Origin: an uncultured Thiothrix sp.
GTDB lineage: Bacteria > Pseudomonadota > Gammaproteobacteria > Thiotrichales > Thiotrichaceae
Direction of reading: 5' to 3'
Length of the DNA: 64,000 bases
NCBI RefSeq assembly: GCF_937873765.1
Contig: NZ_CALMZC010000012.1
Span: 62,001-126,000, forward strand
The translations under genes were made by a program, and so were the position numbers. The notes under the pieces were generated by a model, which saw nothing but the letters and a program-made list of their open reading frames with translations, had not been told where the DNA came from and ran no database searches. This document shows positions 10,837-22,812 of the stretch, one piece after another; the first letter of the stretch is position 1; the number at the start of each line of letters is the position of its first letter.

Positions 10837-13800
10837 TTACTCAGCTTCATAAGACTCGTCCGAAGCCGAGCTAAAGCTTTCATGACGCACCGCAAAAGCA
10901 TCTTCCAAAGCGAACGGATCGCGTTGACGACGACGGCTTTCGTGATAGGCCAAGCCGGTACCGGCTGGAATCAAGCGACCAACGATAACGTTTTCTTTCA
11001 AGCCACGTAATTCATCACGTGCACCACGGACAGCCGCATCCGTCAGAACACGGGTGGTTTCTTGGAAAGATGCCGCAGATACGAAGGAATCAGTGACTAA
11101 GGAAGCCTTAGTAATACCCATCAAGACACGATCAAACTTAATCGGTAATTTTGCTTCTTCCAGTAACTTTTTATTCGCCTCGACGACACGCCAGTAGTCA
11201 GTCTGCTCACCACGCAAGAAATCACTATCGCCCGGATCAATCACATCCACTTTACGCATCATCTGACGAATGATGACCTCAATGTGTTTATCATTGATTT
11301 TTACACCTTGTAGACGATAAACGTCTTGGATCTCTTTCACTAGGTACTCAGCTAAAGAGGTGGCACCTAATAAGCGTAAGATGTCATGGGGGTTCGGCTC
11401 GCCATCAGCGATGATTTCACCACGTTTGACCTTTTCCCCCTCGAACACATCAAGGTTACGCCATTTTGGAATTAACTCTTCGTATTGCTCACCCTCTTCA
11501 TCGGTGATGATAATCCGCTGCTTACCTTTAGTTTCTTTACCGAAGGAAATAGTACCGGTCTTTTCCGCCAGAATCGCACCATCTTTTGGACGACGTACCT
11601 CAAACAAGTCCGCAACTCGTGGCAAACCGCCTGTGATATCGCGAGTTTTGGAAGAAGCTTGCGGTAGACGCGCTACCACCTCACCAACCTTTACATTCGC
11701 ACCATTGGTAGTAGTAACAATTGTACCTGCTGGTAATGGGTACTGAACGGGAATCTTCGTACCTTCAAAGAAAATACTGTCACCATGCTCATCCAATAAA
11801 CGTACCGTAGGCCGTAAGTCACGGCCACTGCTTGGACGGCTTTTCGGATCCATGATCTCAATCGAAGACAAACCGGTGATTTCGTCAACCTTGGTCTGGA
11901 CAGTGATATTGTCCAAGAACTCGATAAAGTCGATACGCCCAGACACCTCCGAAATAATCGGATGGGTATGTGGATCCCATTGCGCCACTGTTTGGCCTGC
12001 AGTGACGGTATCCCCTTCACGTACTTTCAAAGTCGCACCATAAGGCAACTTATAACGCTCTTTGTCGCGGCCATTATCGTCAACAATCCCCAGCTCACCT
12101 GAACGAGATACCGCAACTAAGTTGCCTTGTTCATTACGTACTGTTTTAACGTTGATTAGATGGACTTTACCGGCTGACTTCACTGCAATACCACTTTCAG
12201 CAGCCGCTCTACTAGCAGCACCACCAATGTGGAAAGTACGCATGGTCAACTGTGTACCTGGCTCGCCGATGGACTGTGCTGCAATAACACCGACAGACTC
12301 ACCTTTACCAACCAGAATACCGCGTGCAAGATCACGACCATAGCATTGACGGCAGACGCCATAACGTGATTCGCAAGTGATACCTGAGCGCACTATAATT
12401 TCGTCGATACCGAGCTGGTCAATTTTCTCGACCCACTCTTCATCGATTAACGTACCGGCCGGCAAAACAGCCTCATCACTACGAATAACATCTTGAGCCA
12501 CTACACGACCTAAAACACGCTCAGCTAGACCCTCAACGACATCACCACCTTCAATGATGGGACGCATTAACATACCTTTGGTAGTCCCACAGTCATCCAT
12601 AATGACTGCCATGTCTTGGGCAACGTCGACTAAACGACGTGTTAAGTAACCAGAGTTCGCTGTCTTAAGAGCAGTGTCTGCTAAACCTTTGCGCGCACCG
12701 TGCGTAGAGATGAAGTATTGTAATACCGTCAAACCTTCACGGAAGTTAGAGGTAATAGGTGTTTCGATGATCGAGCCATCTGGCTTCGCCATTAAACCCC
12801 GCATCCCTGCTAACTGACGAATCTGCGCGGCAGAACCCCGCGCACCTGAGTCAGCCATCATAAAGATCGAATTAAAAGAAGGCTGAGTGACCGTTTTACC
12901 TTCCACATTTACAACAGGCTCATTACCAATTTTTTCCATCATCGCTTTGGCGACTTTTTCGTTGGTACTGGCCCAAATGTCAACAACCTTGTTATAGCGT
13001 TCGCCTTGAGTGACTAAACCACCTGCAAATTGCAGCTCAATTTCTTTCACTGCATCTTCAGCCTCTGCTAACAGATGAACTTTCTTCTCAGGAATGATCA
13101 TATCATCTGCACAGAAAGAAACGCCCGAGCGCGTCGCATAACGGTAACCGGTATACATCAATTGGTCAGCGAAAATAACCGCCTCTTTCATACCGACATG
13201 ACGATAGGATTCATCCAACAGGCGAGAAATTGCCTTTTTCTTCAACACCGTATTAAAGATCTCGAAGGGCAAACCTTTCGGCATGATGTTAGTGAGAATT
13301 GAACGACCAACGGTTGTATCAATTAAGCGGGTACGCTTAGTGAATTCGCCATTCTCTTCTTTCACATAGTCAGTAATCCGGACTTTCACCTTAGCGTGTA
13401 AAGACGCATTACCTGTTTCATAAGCACGTTGCGCTTCTTGTGGATCAGCGAAGACCATGCCTTCGCCTTTCGCGCCAATCGCTTCGCGTGACATATAGTA
13501 CAAGCCAAGCACGATATCCTGAGACGGTACAATAATCGGCGCACCATTCGCAGGTGACAGCACATTATTGGTCGACATCATTAAGCTACGTGCTTCAAGT
13601 TGGGCTTCTAATGACAACGGTACATGTACCGCCATTTGGTCACCGTCAAAGTCCGCATTGAATGCCGAACAGACTAAGGGATGCAACTGAATCGCTTTAC
13701 CTTCGATCAAGACTGGCTCAAAAGCTTGGATACCTAAACGGTGCAGTGTAGGTGCACGATTCAGTAAGACTGGATGTTCACGAATAACTTCAGCAAGGAT

Positions 13801-15030
13801 ATCCCAGACTTCTGCCGTTTCACGCTCAACTAGCTTCTTTGCAGCCTTAATGGTTGTAGCTAAACCACGGCGCTGTAACTTACCGAAAATGAAGGGTTTG
13901 AATAACTCCAAAGCCATTTTCTTTGGTAGACCGCATTGATGCAAACGTAAAGTCGGGCCAACCACGATAACTGAACGACCTGAGTAGTCAACTCGCTTAC
14001 CCAATAAGTTTTGACGGAAGCGACCTTGCTTACCCTTGATCATGTCAGACAAGGATTTCAACGGACGTTTATTAGACCCAGTAATCGCACGACCCCGGCG
14101 ACCGTTATCTAAAAGCGCATCCACAGACTCTTGTAACATACGCTTTTCATTACGCACGATAATATCAGGTGCATTCAGCTCGAGCAGACGCTTCAAGCGG
14201 TTGTTACGGTTAATGACGCGGCGATACAAATCATTCAGATCTGAAGTTGCAAAACGACCACCATCCAAGGGCACTAATGGACGTAAATCCGGCGGCAACA
14301 CAGGTAGCACATTCATAATCATCCACTCAGGACGATTACCGGAGGACACAAAGGACTCCATTACTTTTAAACGTTTGCCTAGACGCTTCAGCTTAGTTTC
14401 GGAGCCGGTTTCATTAATCTCTTCACGCATCTTGGCGATTTCATGCTTAAGGTCGATACCTTTTAATAGATCCTGAATCGCTTCAGCACCCATTTTCGCC
14501 TCGAATTCATCACCAAACTCTTCAACCGCTTCTAAATAAGCTTCATCCGAAAGTAGTGAACCACGCTCTAAAGTCGTCATGCCCGGCTCCGTGACCACGA
14601 AAATCTCGAAATAGAGAATACGTTCAATGTCACGTAAAGTCATATCCAGCATCAAGCCAATCCGAGATGGCAGTGACTTTAAGAACCAGATATGTGCAAC
14701 AGGGCTAGCTAAATCAATATGCCCCATGCGATCACGACGGACTTTAGTTTGAGTCACTTCAACGCCGCACTTTTCGCAAACCACCCCACGATGCTTCAAG
14801 CGCTTGTACTTACCGCACAAGCATTCGAAATCTTTCACTGGGCCAAAGATTTTTGCACAGAACAGACCATCCCGCTCTGGTTTAAAAGTACGATAGTTAA
14901 TGGTTTCAGGTTTTTTAACTTCACCATAAGACCATGAACGAATCACTTCAGGGGAAGCGAGGCCGATACGAATCGCATCGAACTCTTGAATTTCCTGCTG
15001 TTGCTTATAAAGGTTTAATAAATCTTTCAT
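10837..15030 (-). CDS. rpoC: DNA-directed RNA polymerase subunit beta'
   Basis: A 1397-residue beta' subunit. The N-terminal zinc cluster begins [19 protein letters not shown], the catalytic aspartate motif is [12 protein letters not shown], and the second zinc site is [13 protein letters not shown]. The trigger-loop and rudder regions are intact. Length matches proteobacterial RpoC. It follows rpoB by 32 bases. Confidence 0.99.
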   Translation of the reverse strand: MKDLLNLYKQQQEIQEFDAIRIGLASPEVIRSWSYGEVKKPETINYRTFKPERDGLFCAKIFGPVKDFECLCGKYKRLKHRGVVCEKCGVEVTQTKVRRDRMGHIDLASPVAHIWFLKSLPSRIGLMLDMTLRDIERILYFEIFVVTEPGMTTLERGSLLSDEAYLEAVEEFGDEFEAKMGAEAIQDLLKGIDLKHEIAKMREEINETGSETKLKRLGKRLKVMESFVSSGNRPEWMIMNVLPVLPPDLRPLVPLDGGRFATSDLNDLYRRVINRNNRLKRLLELNAPDIIVRNEKRMLQESVDALLDNGRRGRAITGSNKRPLKSLSDMIKGKQGRFRQNLLGKRVDYSGRSVIVVGPTLRLHQCGLPKKMALELFKPFIFGKLQRRGLATTIKAAKKLVERETAEVWDILAEVIREHPVLLNRAPTLHRLGIQAFEPVLIEGKAIQLHPLVCSAFNADFDGDQMAVHVPLSLEAQLEARSLMMSTNNVLSPANGAPIIVPSQDIVLGLYYMSREAIGAKGEGMVFADPQEAQRAYETGNASLHAKVKVRITDYVKEENGEFTKRTRLIDTTVGRSILTNIMPKGLPFEIFNTVLKKKAISRLLDESYRHVGMKEAVIFADQLMYTGYRYATRSGVSFCADDMIIPEKKVHLLAEAEDAVKEIELQFAGGLVTQGERYNKVVDIWASTNEKVAKAMMEKIGNEPVVNVEGKTVTQPSFNSIFMMADSGARGSAAQIRQLAGMRGLMAKPDGSIIETPITSNFREGLTVLQYFISTHGARKGLADTALKTANSGYLTRRLVDVAQDMAVIMDDCGTTKGMLMRPIIEGGDVVEGLAERVLGRVVAQDVIRSDEAVLPAGTLIDEEWVEKIDQLGIDEIIVRSGITCESRYGVCRQCYGRDLARGILVGKGESVGVIAAQSIGEPGTQLTMRTFHIGGAASRAAAESGIAVKSAGKVHLINVKTVRNEQGNLVAVSRSGELGIVDDNGRDKERYKLPYGATLKVREGDTVTAGQTVAQWDPHTHPIISEVSGRIDFIEFLDNITVQTKVDEITGLSSIEIMDPKSRPSSGRDLRPTVRLLDEHGDSIFFEGTKIPVQYPLPAGTIVTTTNGANVKVGEVVARLPQASSKTRDITGGLPRVADLFEVRRPKDGAILAEKTGTISFGKETKGKQRIIITDEEGEQYEELIPKWRNLDVFEGEKVKRGEIIADGEPNPHDILRLLGATSLAEYLVKEIQDVYRLQGVKINDKHIEVIIRQMMRKVDVIDPGDSDFLRGEQTDYWRVVEANKKLLEEAKLPIKFDRVLMGITKASLVTDSFVSAASFQETTRVLTDAAVRGARDELRGLKENVIVGRLIPAGTGLAYHESRRRQRDPFALEDAFAVRHESFSSASDESYEAE

Positions 15031-15062
15031 CGCTATTTTTCCGCCTGCTGTATTCGGTCAAA

Positions 15063-18000
15063 TTAGTCTCTTTCCAGCTCGATATTTAAACCGAGAGAAC
15101 GGATTTCCTTCATTAAAACATTAAAGGACTCAGGCATACTGGCTTCCATATAGTGATCGCCATCCACGATGTTCTTATACATCTTATTCCGTCCATTCAC
15201 GTCGTCTGACTTCACGGTGAGCATTTCTTGCAAGGTATAAGCAGCACCATACGCTTCCAGTGCCCACACCTCCATCTCACCAAAGCGTTGACCGCCAAAC
15301 TGCGCTTTACCACCCAGCGGTTGCTGCGTCACCAAGCTATAAGGACCGGTAGAGCGTGCATGCATTTTGTCATCGACTAAATGGTTCAGTTTCAGCATAT
15401 GCATATAACCGACAGTTACAGTACGCTCGAAGGCATCGCCAGTACGACCATCGTATAAACGTGCTTGACCGCTTTCTGGTAAATCAGCCAGTCTCAACAT
15501 TGCTTTAATTTCAGCTTCATCCGCACCATCAAAGACTTGGGTAGCCATTGGCACGCCTTTACGCAGATTGCCTGCCATTTCCAACACTTCAGTGTCTGTC
15601 ATTTCAGACAAATCACCTTGACGTGGATTACCACCTGTTTCATAGATTTCGGTGAGGAACTTACGCATCTCATCGACTTTCGCTTTCGCGTCAATCATGC
15701 GGCCAATTTTATGACCTAAACCTTTGGCAGCCCAACCTAAATGAGTCTCCAAGACCTGACCTACGTTCATCCGTGAAGGAACACCTAAGGGGTTAAGTAC
15801 GATATCGACGGTCTGGCCATTTTCTAGATAAGGCATATCTTCGACGGGAACAATGCGTGAAACCACACCCTTGTTACCGTGACGGCCTGCCATCTTGTCA
15901 CCCGGTTGCATGCGACGCTTCACCGCGACATACACTTTCACCATCTTCAAGACGCCAGGAGCTAGATCATCACCCGCTGTTAACTTATCGCGTTGCTTCT
16001 GTAAGCGAATTTCGTACTCTTTCTTCTTTTCAGACATCTGAGTTGCGAGCGTTTCGAGCTGAAGGTTTAAGTTGTCGTCTTGCATACGCACAGAGAACCA
16101 CTCATGCCGTGGCACAGCCGCTAACTGCTCTTGAGTCACGACAGTACCTGCTTTCAAACCCTTCAAACCGCCATCAGCTACTTGACCAACAACCATTTTC
16201 GAGACCCGCGCAAATACGTCACCTTCATAGATCCGCAACTCATCCAATAAGTCTTTACGAACCTTTTTCAAGTCCTCTTCTTGGATAGCTAAGGCACGAG
16301 CATCCCGCTCTACTCCATCACGAGTAAAGACACGCACATCAATAACCGTACCTGTCATACCGGTAGGTACACGCAGGGAGCTATCTTTAACATCAGATGC
16401 CTTTTCACCGAAGATGGCACGCAAAAGTTTTTCTTCTGGCGTTAATTGGCTTTCACCTTTAGGCGTAACTTTGCCAACCAAAATATCGTTAGGCTTGACC
16501 TCAGCACCGACATGAATAATCCCGCACTCATCTAGCTTTGCCAATAAGCTTTCGCTAACGTTAGGAATATCTGCAGTAATTTCCTCAGGACCTAACTTCG
16601 TGTCACGTGCTAAGCAAGACATTTCCTCGATATGGATGGTGGTATAACGATCTTCATCCACTACACGCTCAGATAACAAAATTGAGTCTTCAAAGTTGTA
16701 ACCATTCCAAGGCATGAAGGCGATGAACATATTCTGACCTAAAGCCAATTCGCCTAGATCGGTTGAAGAACCATCCGCTAAGACATCACCGCGTGCAACC
16801 ACATCGCCTACTTTCACGATTGGACGCTGATTGATACAGGTGTTTTGGTTAGAACGCGTATACTTAATCAGGTTGTAAATATCAACCCCGCCACGCTCAT
16901 CCGCTTCATCATCATTGACACGCACGACTACACGCCCTGCGTCAACCGAATCAATCACACCACCACGACGTGCTGCTACCGTTGAACCAGAGTCAACGGC
17001 AACCGCTCGTTCCATACCCGTACCGACGATAGCTGTTTCCGCGCGTAAACAAGGTACGGCCTGACGTTGCATGTTTGAACCCATCAAGGCACGGTTCGCA
17101 TCATCATGCTCTAAGAAGGGAATCAAGGAAGCTGCCACCGAGACGATCTGCTTCGGTGATACATCCATGTATTGCATACGATCGGAGGTCATGGTGGTGA
17201 ATTCATTACGATAACGACAATTAATGAATTCTTCGAGGAAAGCACCATTTTCATCTAAGTCAGCATTCGCCTGTGCGATCACATACTGCGACTCTTCAAT
17301 CGCTGACAGGTAATCAATTGCACGGGTTACTTTACCATCTACCACACGACGATAAGGGGTCTCTAAGAAACCATATTCATTCGTGCGTGCATACACCGAC
17401 AGCGAGTTAATCAGACCGATGTTTGGACCCTCAGGGGTTTCAATTGGGCAAACACGACCATAATGCGTTGGGTGAACGTCACGTACCTCAAAACCGGCAC
17501 GCTCACGGGTCAACCCCCCCGGGCCTAACGCAGAAATACGGCGCTTATGCGTTACTTCAGACAATGGATTATTCTGATCCATAAACTGTGATAACTGGCT
17601 AGAGCCGAAGAATTCTTTGATCGCTGCCGACACTGGCTTCGAATTTACCAATTCTTGTGGCATCAAACCTTCGCTTTCTGCCATCGTTAAACGTTCTTTT
17701 ACCGCACGCTCAACCCGCACTAAACCAACACGGAAGGCATTTTCAGCCATTTCACCAACGCTACGAATACGACGGTTGCCTAAGTGATCAATATCGTCTA
17801 CATCATCGCGCCCATCACGAATATCGATCAACTTTCTTAGCACAGCTAAAATATCGGCTTGATCTAACACACCACTACCCGTGGATTCATCACGACCTAA
17901 GCGGCGATTGAATTTCATCCGGCCTACCGCTGATAAGTCATAACGCTCATCAGTGAAGAACAGGTTATTGAATAAACTCTCAGCCGACTCTTTCGTAGGT

Positions 18001-19142
18001 GGCTCACCGGGGCGCATCATTCGGTAGATTTCAATTTGCGCTTCCAATTTGGTACGTGTTGGATCGATATTCAAAGTGTTAGAAATGAACGGCCCGCGAT
18101 CCAAATCATTAGTATAGAGAATATCAAATTCACTAACACCATTATCACGCAACTTATTAACCAACTCTTCAGTGATTTCAGAATTAGCTTCTGCTACTAA
18201 CTCACCGGTTGCAGTGTCAATAATATTGTGTGCTAGCACCTTACCGTACATATAATCTTCAGGCACGGCTAATTTGCTGATGCCACTTTTTTCTAGTTGA
18301 CGAATGTGTTTGGCCGTAATCCGACGACCCGTTTCAACAATCACATTTCCATCTAGCAGAATATCAAAAGCAGCTAATTCACCACGCAAGCGTTCGGGTA
18401 CTAGATCAATTTCTACGCCTTTATCTAGTAAATGGACTTTTACATTCTCAAAGAAATAATCAAGAATCTGCTCATTTTCCATGCCTAAAGCACGTAACAG
18501 AATGGTTGAAGCTAATTTACGACGACGATCAATCCGTACATAAATGCTGTCTTTAGGATCAAACTCAAAATCTAACCAAGAACCACGATAAGGAATAACG
18601 CGAGCACTATGTAATAACTTGCCTGCTGTGTTCGACTTCCCTTTATCATGCTCAAAGAATACACCGGGCGAACGGTGTAATTGGGAAACGATGACACGCT
18701 CAGTACCATTAATAATAAAGGTACCTTTATCGGTCATTAGGGGTAATTCGCCTAAATAAACATCCTGCTCCTTAATCGACTTAACGACTTTAGCTTCAAC
18801 TGGCGCTTCTTTATCATGAATTACCAAGCGTAATTTGACACGTAAGGAAGCGGCATAAGTTAAACCACGTAATTGACATTCGTAAACATCAAAAACAGGT
18901 TCAGCCAACCGATAATCCACATACTCAAGTGTGATATAGTTGTTGTAACTTACAATCGGAAAGACTGAAGAAAAGGCAGCGTGCAAACCAGTAGCAGAGC
19001 GCTCTTGCACAGGTCGATCCAGTTGCAAAAACTGCCGATAGGACTCCAACTGAATGGTTAACAGGTCGGGTACTTCCAGAATCTGCTCACGTTTGCCAAA
19101 GTCTTTGCGGATCCGTTTTTTCTCAGTGTAACTTAGTCCCAT
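15063..19142 (-). CDS. rpoB: DNA-directed RNA polymerase subunit beta
   Basis: A 1359-residue beta subunit, from [19 protein letters not shown] to a normal C-terminus. The rifampicin pocket reads [31 protein letters not shown] and keeps the residues of a sensitive enzyme. It is preceded by an attenuator hairpin (19202-19232) that separates it from rplL, as in E. coli. Confidence 0.99.
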   Translation of the reverse strand: MGLSYTEKKRIRKDFGKREQILEVPDLLTIQLESYRQFLQLDRPVQERSATGLHAAFSSVFPIVSYNNYITLEYVDYRLAEPVFDVYECQLRGLTYAASLRVKLRLVIHDKEAPVEAKVVKSIKEQDVYLGELPLMTDKGTFIINGTERVIVSQLHRSPGVFFEHDKGKSNTAGKLLHSARVIPYRGSWLDFEFDPKDSIYVRIDRRRKLASTILLRALGMENEQILDYFFENVKVHLLDKGVEIDLVPERLRGELAAFDILLDGNVIVETGRRITAKHIRQLEKSGISKLAVPEDYMYGKVLAHNIIDTATGELVAEANSEITEELVNKLRDNGVSEFDILYTNDLDRGPFISNTLNIDPTRTKLEAQIEIYRMMRPGEPPTKESAESLFNNLFFTDERYDLSAVGRMKFNRRLGRDESTGSGVLDQADILAVLRKLIDIRDGRDDVDDIDHLGNRRIRSVGEMAENAFRVGLVRVERAVKERLTMAESEGLMPQELVNSKPVSAAIKEFFGSSQLSQFMDQNNPLSEVTHKRRISALGPGGLTRERAGFEVRDVHPTHYGRVCPIETPEGPNIGLINSLSVYARTNEYGFLETPYRRVVDGKVTRAIDYLSAIEESQYVIAQANADLDENGAFLEEFINCRYRNEFTTMTSDRMQYMDVSPKQIVSVAASLIPFLEHDDANRALMGSNMQRQAVPCLRAETAIVGTGMERAVAVDSGSTVAARRGGVIDSVDAGRVVVRVNDDEADERGGVDIYNLIKYTRSNQNTCINQRPIVKVGDVVARGDVLADGSSTDLGELALGQNMFIAFMPWNGYNFEDSILLSERVVDEDRYTTIHIEEMSCLARDTKLGPEEITADIPNVSESLLAKLDECGIIHVGAEVKPNDILVGKVTPKGESQLTPEEKLLRAIFGEKASDVKDSSLRVPTGMTGTVIDVRVFTRDGVERDARALAIQEEDLKKVRKDLLDELRIYEGDVFARVSKMVVGQVADGGLKGLKAGTVVTQEQLAAVPRHEWFSVRMQDDNLNLQLETLATQMSEKKKEYEIRLQKQRDKLTAGDDLAPGVLKMVKVYVAVKRRMQPGDKMAGRHGNKGVVSRIVPVEDMPYLENGQTVDIVLNPLGVPSRMNVGQVLETHLGWAAKGLGHKIGRMIDAKAKVDEMRKFLTEIYETGGNPRQGDLSEMTDTEVLEMAGNLRKGVPMATQVFDGADEAEIKAMLRLADLPESGQARLYDGRTGDAFERTVTVGYMHMLKLNHLVDDKMHARSTGPYSLVTQQPLGGKAQFGGQRFGEMEVWALEAYGAAYTLQEMLTVKSDDVNGRNKMYKNIVDGDHYMEASMPESFNVLMKEIRSLGLNIELERD

Positions 19143-19201
19143 TGTGCTTCCTCAACTGGAATCAAAATCTTATTTGTCATTTAATGTCTGACAAGCGACA
19201 A

Positions 19202-19232
19202 AAGGCCGACAGCGTTAAACACTGCCAGCCTT
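19202..19232 (-). terminator. rplL-rpoB intergenic attenuator
   Basis: On the minus strand the arms AAGGCTGGCAG and CTGTCGGCCTT pair along 11 positions (two G-U wobbles) and are followed by TTGTCGC. In E. coli a partial terminator at this place lets most transcripts end after rplL, so ribosomal proteins exceed polymerase subunits. The short U-run suits partial termination. Confidence 0.72.
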
Positions 19233-19282
19233 GGGATTTTTTGAACTATTAGAAGTTGCTTAAAATCATCCTGACCTCAAGA

Positions 19283-19660
19283 TTACTTGAGTTCGACCTC
19301 AGCACCAGCGTCTTCCAGTTCTTTCTTAATCTTGGCAGCATCTTCTTTAGAAGCGCCTTCTTTAACAGTAGAAGGAACGCCTTCAACCATATCTTTCGCT
19401 TCTTTTAAGCCCAGACCGGTGATGCCACGAATCGCTTTAATAACGTTGATCTTATTAGCGCCGAAGCTCTTCATGATAACGTTGAATTCAGTTTGCTCTT
19501 CAACAACTGCAGCCGCTTCACCACCACCCGCAGGGCCAGCAGCCACTGCAACTGCAGCAGTTACACCAAATTTTTCTTCAATTGCTGAAATCAGATCAAC
19601 GACTTCAGTTACAGTCATGTTGGCAATCGTTTCCAACATATCGTCTTTTGTACAGGCCAT
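19283..19660 (-). CDS. rplL: 50S ribosomal protein L7/L12
   Basis: A 125-residue acidic stalk protein, with [17 protein letters not shown], an Ala/Gly-rich hinge ([14 protein letters not shown]) and the C-terminal factor-binding domain [15 protein letters not shown]. The ATG at 19658-19660 is chosen because GGAG lies seven bases upstream. A TTG four codons earlier would overlap that ribosome-binding site. Confidence 0.97.
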   Translation of the reverse strand: MACTKDDMLETIANMTVTEVVDLISAIEEKFGVTAAVAVAAGPAGGGEAAAVVEEQTEFNVIMKSFGANKINVIKAIRGITGLGLKEAKDMVEGVPSTVKEGASKEDAAKIKKELEDAGAEVELK

Positions 19661-19687
19661 GTAAATCTCCAAAACCTTTGTCAGTAA

Positions 19688-20206
19688 TTACTCTACGCTA
19701 ACGCCAGTGGCTTCAGCTTTTTGGTCACGCACTGCAGCAAGTGTACGAGCAAATTTGTCGAGAGGCGCACGAATCGCAGCCGCCAAGGTAGCGATTGCTT
19801 GTGAGCGAGTCGGCAATTTTGCCAGACGCTCCAACTCAGCAGATGGCAGCATTTTTCCGTCAATAGCGACGAATTGAACTGCTAACTTGTCGTTGGCTTT
19901 GTCTTTCAGGAAGTCTTTAACTAGACGCGCCGCAGAACCTGGATCTTCTTGAGAAAATGCCAGAATCAGAGGGCCTTTCAAGCCGTCTTGGATACACTCG
20001 AAAGCAGTACCTTTAACAGCAATACGCGCCAGATTATTCTTCACTACACTTAAATAAACTCCACCTTTACGTGCGTTTTTGCGCAGTGTGGTGAGTTGTG
20101 ACACGGTCAATCCACGGTACTCAGCAGCAACCGCAGAATGAGCACTTGCAGCAACTGCGGCCACTTCAGAGACAATCTCTTTTTTCTCTTCCAGTGTTAA
20201 TGCCAC
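19688..20206 (-). CDS. rplJ: 50S ribosomal protein L10
   Basis: A 172-residue L10 from a GTG start (20204-20206) with AGGAG eight bases upstream. The mature beginning ALTLEEKKEIVSEVAAVA matches the family. An in-frame ATG 11 codons earlier lies in the leader and is unlikely. L10 carries L7/L12 dimers and in gammaproteobacteria represses its own mRNA through the leader immediately upstream. Confidence 0.96.
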   Translation of the reverse strand: MALTLEEKKEIVSEVAAVAASAHSAVAAEYRGLTVSQLTTLRKNARKGGVYLSVVKNNLARIAVKGTAFECIQDGLKGPLILAFSQEDPGSAARLVKDFLKDKANDKLAVQFVAIDGKMLPSAELERLAKLPTRSQAIATLAAAIRAPLDKFARTLAAVRDQKAEATGVSVE

Positions 20207-20304
20207 GTTATCTACTCCTGGTTTGGTGGTTAATTCCACCAGTTATCAATCTCAACTTAAAAATTTAAGTTAAGAAGGAAACAGCGCCCCAAACCAGTTA
20301 CTGA

Positions 20305-20395
20305 CTCGGGAAACGCCATCTGCGCAGGTTCTCTACATAGTATGCAGAACTATTAAGTTGTTAAAACGCCTGCGGTCTTTGACGACATACAGCCT
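20305..20395 (-). promoter_or_regulatory. L10 leader (autoregulatory mRNA element of rplJL)
   Basis: The minus strand carries GTCAAAGACCGCAGGCG, then ACTTAATAG, then CCTGCGCAGATGGCG. It closely parallels the E. coli rplJ leader (GTCGAAGACCGCAGGAG, ACTTAAT, CCTGCGTAGACGG). GCAGG pairs with CCTGC to close the L10-binding stem. In this class L10-(L7/L12)4 binding represses translation. Confidence 0.8.
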
Positions 20396-20419
20396 TGTAT
20401 ATCTCAACGCTTTTCAGCC

Positions 20420-20461
20420 GCTTACTTCCTTGTAAGCACAGTTTGAGTTCAAGAACTCAAA
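20420..20461 (-). other. Two stem-loops directly after rplA
   Basis: A 9-bp near-perfect palindrome (arms TTTGAGTTC and GAACTCAAA, 20442-20461) and a 6-bp stem (GCTTAC and GTAAGC, 20420-20437) follow the rplA stop. No U-run follows either, so they look like 3'-end or processing structures. I see no convincing rplJ promoter in the 226-base rplA-rplJ gap. Confidence 0.5.
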
Positions 20462-20465
20462 ATCT

Positions 20466-21164
20466 TTATTGAGCAGTAACGCTCGCTTGATCTACTTTTA
20501 AGCCAGGCCCCATTGTCGTGGACAAGGCGATACCCTTTAGGTAAATACCTTTAGAAGTAGATGGTTTCATTTTAACTAAATCAGTGACTAAAGCGGCTAA
20601 ATTTTGTGCTAAGGCTTCCGTACCGAAACTGGTGTTACCAATGCCACAATGGATAATACCTGCTTTATCAGTGCGATAGCGAACTTGACCTGACTTGGCA
20701 TTTTTCACTGCTTCGGCCACGTTTGGAGTAACCGTACCGACTTTAGGGTTAGGCATTAAGCCGCGTGGACCTAAAATTTGACCTAACTGGCCAACAACAC
20801 GCATCGCATCTGGGCTAGCAATAACTACGTCGAAGTCCATTTTACCCGCTTTAACTTCAGCAGCTAAATCATCGAAACCAACGATATCTGCACCGGCGGC
20901 TCTTGCTGCTTCAGCATTAGGGCCTTGAGTAAAAACTGCGACACGCACAGTTTTACCATTGCCATTGGGTAATACCGTAGAACCACGCACAACTTGATCA
21001 GATTTACGTGGATCAACACCTAGATTGATAGCCACATCAACACTTTCAGTAAATTTAGCGGCTGGTAAGGACTTTAACAAATCCAGAGCATTGGTCACTG
21101 CATAAACTTTAGTGCTATCTACTTTTTCACGAATTGCTTTTTGACGCTTAGTTAGCTTTGCCAT
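20466..21164 (-). CDS. rplA: 50S ribosomal protein L1
   Basis: A 232-residue L1 containing the signature block [21 protein letters not shown]1 forms the mobile stalk that handles E-site tRNA and in E. coli represses the L11-L1 operon. The start is one base after the rplK stop, so translation is coupled. Confidence 0.98.
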   Translation of the reverse strand: MAKLTKRQKAIREKVDSTKVYAVTNALDLLKSLPAAKFTESVDVAINLGVDPRKSDQVVRGSTVLPNGNGKTVRVAVFTQGPNAEAARAAGADIVGFDDLAAEVKAGKMDFDVVIASPDAMRVVGQLGQILGPRGLMPNPKVGTVTPNVAEAVKNAKSGQVRYRTDKAGIIHCGIGNTSFGTEALAQNLAALVTDLVKMKPSTSKGIYLKGIALSTTMGPGLKVDQASVTAQ

Positions 21165-21596
21165 TTATACGCCCTCCACTTCTAAGCCCATGCTACGAGC
21201 AGTACCTGCAATAGTACGAACTGCGGCATCTAAATTGGCTGCTGTTAAGTCTGGCTCTTTAGTCTTAGCAATTTCTTCTAATTGCGCACGACTGATCTTG
21301 CCAACTTTGTCACTATTTGGACGAGCACTACCTGATTTCAAGCCCATCGCTTTTTTCAATAGTACTGAAGCGGGTGGAGTTTTGGTAATGAAGGTAAAAC
21401 TTTTATCACTGTAGACCGTGATAACGACTGGAATTGGCATACCGACTTCCATGCCTTGAGTAGCAGCATTGAAGGCTTTACAAAACTCCATAATATTCAC
21501 ACCTTTTTGACCCAATGCAGGACCAACTGGTGGACTCGGATTAGCTTTACCAGCAGCAACTTGCAGCTTAATATAGCCGGTTACTTTTTTTGCCAT
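21165..21596 (-). CDS. rplK: 50S ribosomal protein L11
   Basis: A 143-residue L11 with the N-terminal motif [20 protein letters not shown] and an rRNA-binding C-terminal domain. L11 is required for RelA activation by uncharged tRNA. It lies 52 bases after nusG. No clear promoter is visible in that gap. Confidence 0.98.
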   Translation of the reverse strand: MAKKVTGYIKLQVAAGKANPSPPVGPALGQKGVNIMEFCKAFNAATQGMEVGMPIPVVITVYSDKSFTFITKTPPASVLLKKAMGLKSGSARPNSDKVGKISRAQLEEIAKTKEPDLTAANLDAAVRTIAGTARSMGLEVEGV

Positions 21597-21648
21597 TTTG
21601 ATTTACCTATGAATGGGTACAAACGCCTCACGGCTCCCCGTTGTGCAA

Positions 21649-22182
21649 TCAGGCTTTTTCCACCTGATAGAACTCAAGCTCAACAGGCGTTGAGCGACCA
21701 AAAATTTGTACTGCAACTAACAAACGGCTCTTCTCATAGTTTACTTCTTCAACAACACCATTGAAGTCTTTAAATGGACCATCGTTGACACGCACTACTT
21801 CGCCGGCATCGAACAAAACTTTAGGCTTAGGTTTATCAACACCTTCTTCTACTCGACGCAAAATAGTATCGACTTCTTTTTGGGTGATCGGTGCAGGTTT
21901 ATCACCAGAACCACCGATGAAACCTAGGACACGTGTAGTATTCTTAACCATATGCCAAGTTTCATCATTCATTTCCATTTGAACTAATACATAGCCCGGA
22001 AAGAACTTGCGCTCACTACGACGCTTCTGGCCTTCACGCATTTCGACAACTTCTTCGGTAGGGACTAAAATATCACCGAATTGCTCTTCCATACCAAAGC
22101 GCACCACACGCTCTTTTAAAGAACGCTGCACTTGACCTTCAAAGCCAGAAAAGGCTTGAACTACATACCAACGCTTAGCCAT
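21649..22182 (-). CDS. nusG: Transcription termination/antitermination factor NusG
   Basis: A 177-residue NusG. The NGN domain starts [15 protein letters not shown], and the C-terminal KOW domain reads [20 protein letters not shown]. NusG links RNA polymerase with Rho or with S10. The ATG at 22180-22182 overlaps the secE stop (TGATG) and is preferred to the TTG one codon earlier. Confidence 0.98.
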   Translation of the reverse strand: MAKRWYVVQAFSGFEGQVQRSLKERVVRFGMEEQFGDILVPTEEVVEMREGQKRRSERKFFPGYVLVQMEMNDETWHMVKNTTRVLGFIGGSGDKPAPITQKEVDTILRRVEEGVDKPKPKVLFDAGEVVRVNDGPFKDFNGVVEEVNYEKSRLLVAVQIFGRSTPVELEFYQVEKA

Positions 22183-22571
22183 CAACCACCACCTAGCAAG
22201 GTTTTAACACCCCAGCCTAGAAGCATATCTACCAGCCAGAGGAAGAGAGAAAGCAATAAAACAATCACCATGACCATCAAGGTTGTCTGCATGGTTTCAG
22301 CGCGGGTAGGCCATACCATCTTGCGGACTTCCATCCGACTATCTTTCAAGAAGGTAATTAAGCCACGCCCTTTCTCAGTGGTTGCTGCAACAGTTACTGC
22401 TATTGCAACAAATGCTAATAACCCTAAAACCCGAATTAAGACTGAAACTGCTTCACCTTTCCAAGTGGCGAAATAGTAGAAGCCACCGATACCCACTAAC
22501 AGCAAGACAAAAGCTAAAATAAGCTTAATCGTATCGAGCGAGGACGTTTGTTGTTCAGCTTTTAAAGACAT
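22182..22571 (-). CDS. secE: Preprotein translocase subunit SecE
   Basis: A 129-residue protein from the ATG at 22569-22571 ([11 protein letters not shown]). It has three predicted membrane segments and the conserved C-terminal SecE block with [20 protein letters not shown] followed by a hydrophobic helix. SecE clamps SecY. The three-helix form is typical of gammaproteobacteria. The ribosome-binding site is weak. Confidence 0.96.
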   Translation of the reverse strand: MSLKAEQQTSSLDTIKLILAFVLLLVGIGGFYYFATWKGEAVSVLIRVLGLLAFVAIAVTVAATTEKGRGLITFLKDSRMEVRKMVWPTRAETMQTTLMVMVIVLLLSLFLWLVDMLLGWGVKTLLGGG

Positions 22572-22649
22572 AATTTTTTGATACAACCTAAACAGCCTAA
22601 ATGACTTTATACAAAGACTTGCACAAAGATAAGCTAGAATTTGTAGAAA

Positions 22650-22670
22650 GCCATCTTGCTAAAAGATGGC
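22650..22670 (-). terminator. Hairpin overlapping the tRNA-Trp 3' end
   Basis: On the minus strand GCCATCTT and AAGATGGC form an 8-bp stem with a five-base loop, followed by TTTCTACAA. The 5' arm includes the discriminator base and CCA of tRNA-Trp. It is a weak terminator or a processing signal between tRNA-Trp and secE. Confidence 0.55.
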
Positions 22671-22742
22671 AGGCCAAGAGGGAATCGAACCCCCAACCTG
22701 CGGTTTTGGAGACCGCCGCTCTGCCAATTGAGCTATTGGCCT
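22667..22742 (-). tRNA. tRNA-Trp (CCA anticodon)
   Basis: A full cloverleaf with the 7-bp acceptor stem AGGCCAA/TTGGCCT, anticodon loop CTCCAAA, GTTCGATTC T-loop, discriminator G and an encoded CCA. It lies between tuf copy 2 and secE, as in several other gammaproteobacteria. Confidence 0.97.
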
Positions 22743-22756
22743 AACAAACGAGAGGA

Positions 22757-22776
22757 CGGGAGTGTACAGACTCCCG
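22757..22776 (-). other. Stem-loop between tuf copy 2 and tRNA-Trp
   Basis: A 7-bp stem CGGGAGT/ACTCCCG with a six-base loop, 36 bases after the tuf stop. On the minus strand TCCTCTCGTTTG follows, which has no proper U-run. A processing hairpin or partial terminator is most likely. Confidence 0.5.
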
Positions 22777-22812
22777 CCATATTCTGCAACTAATTAATTG
22801 AATATTGTTAGC

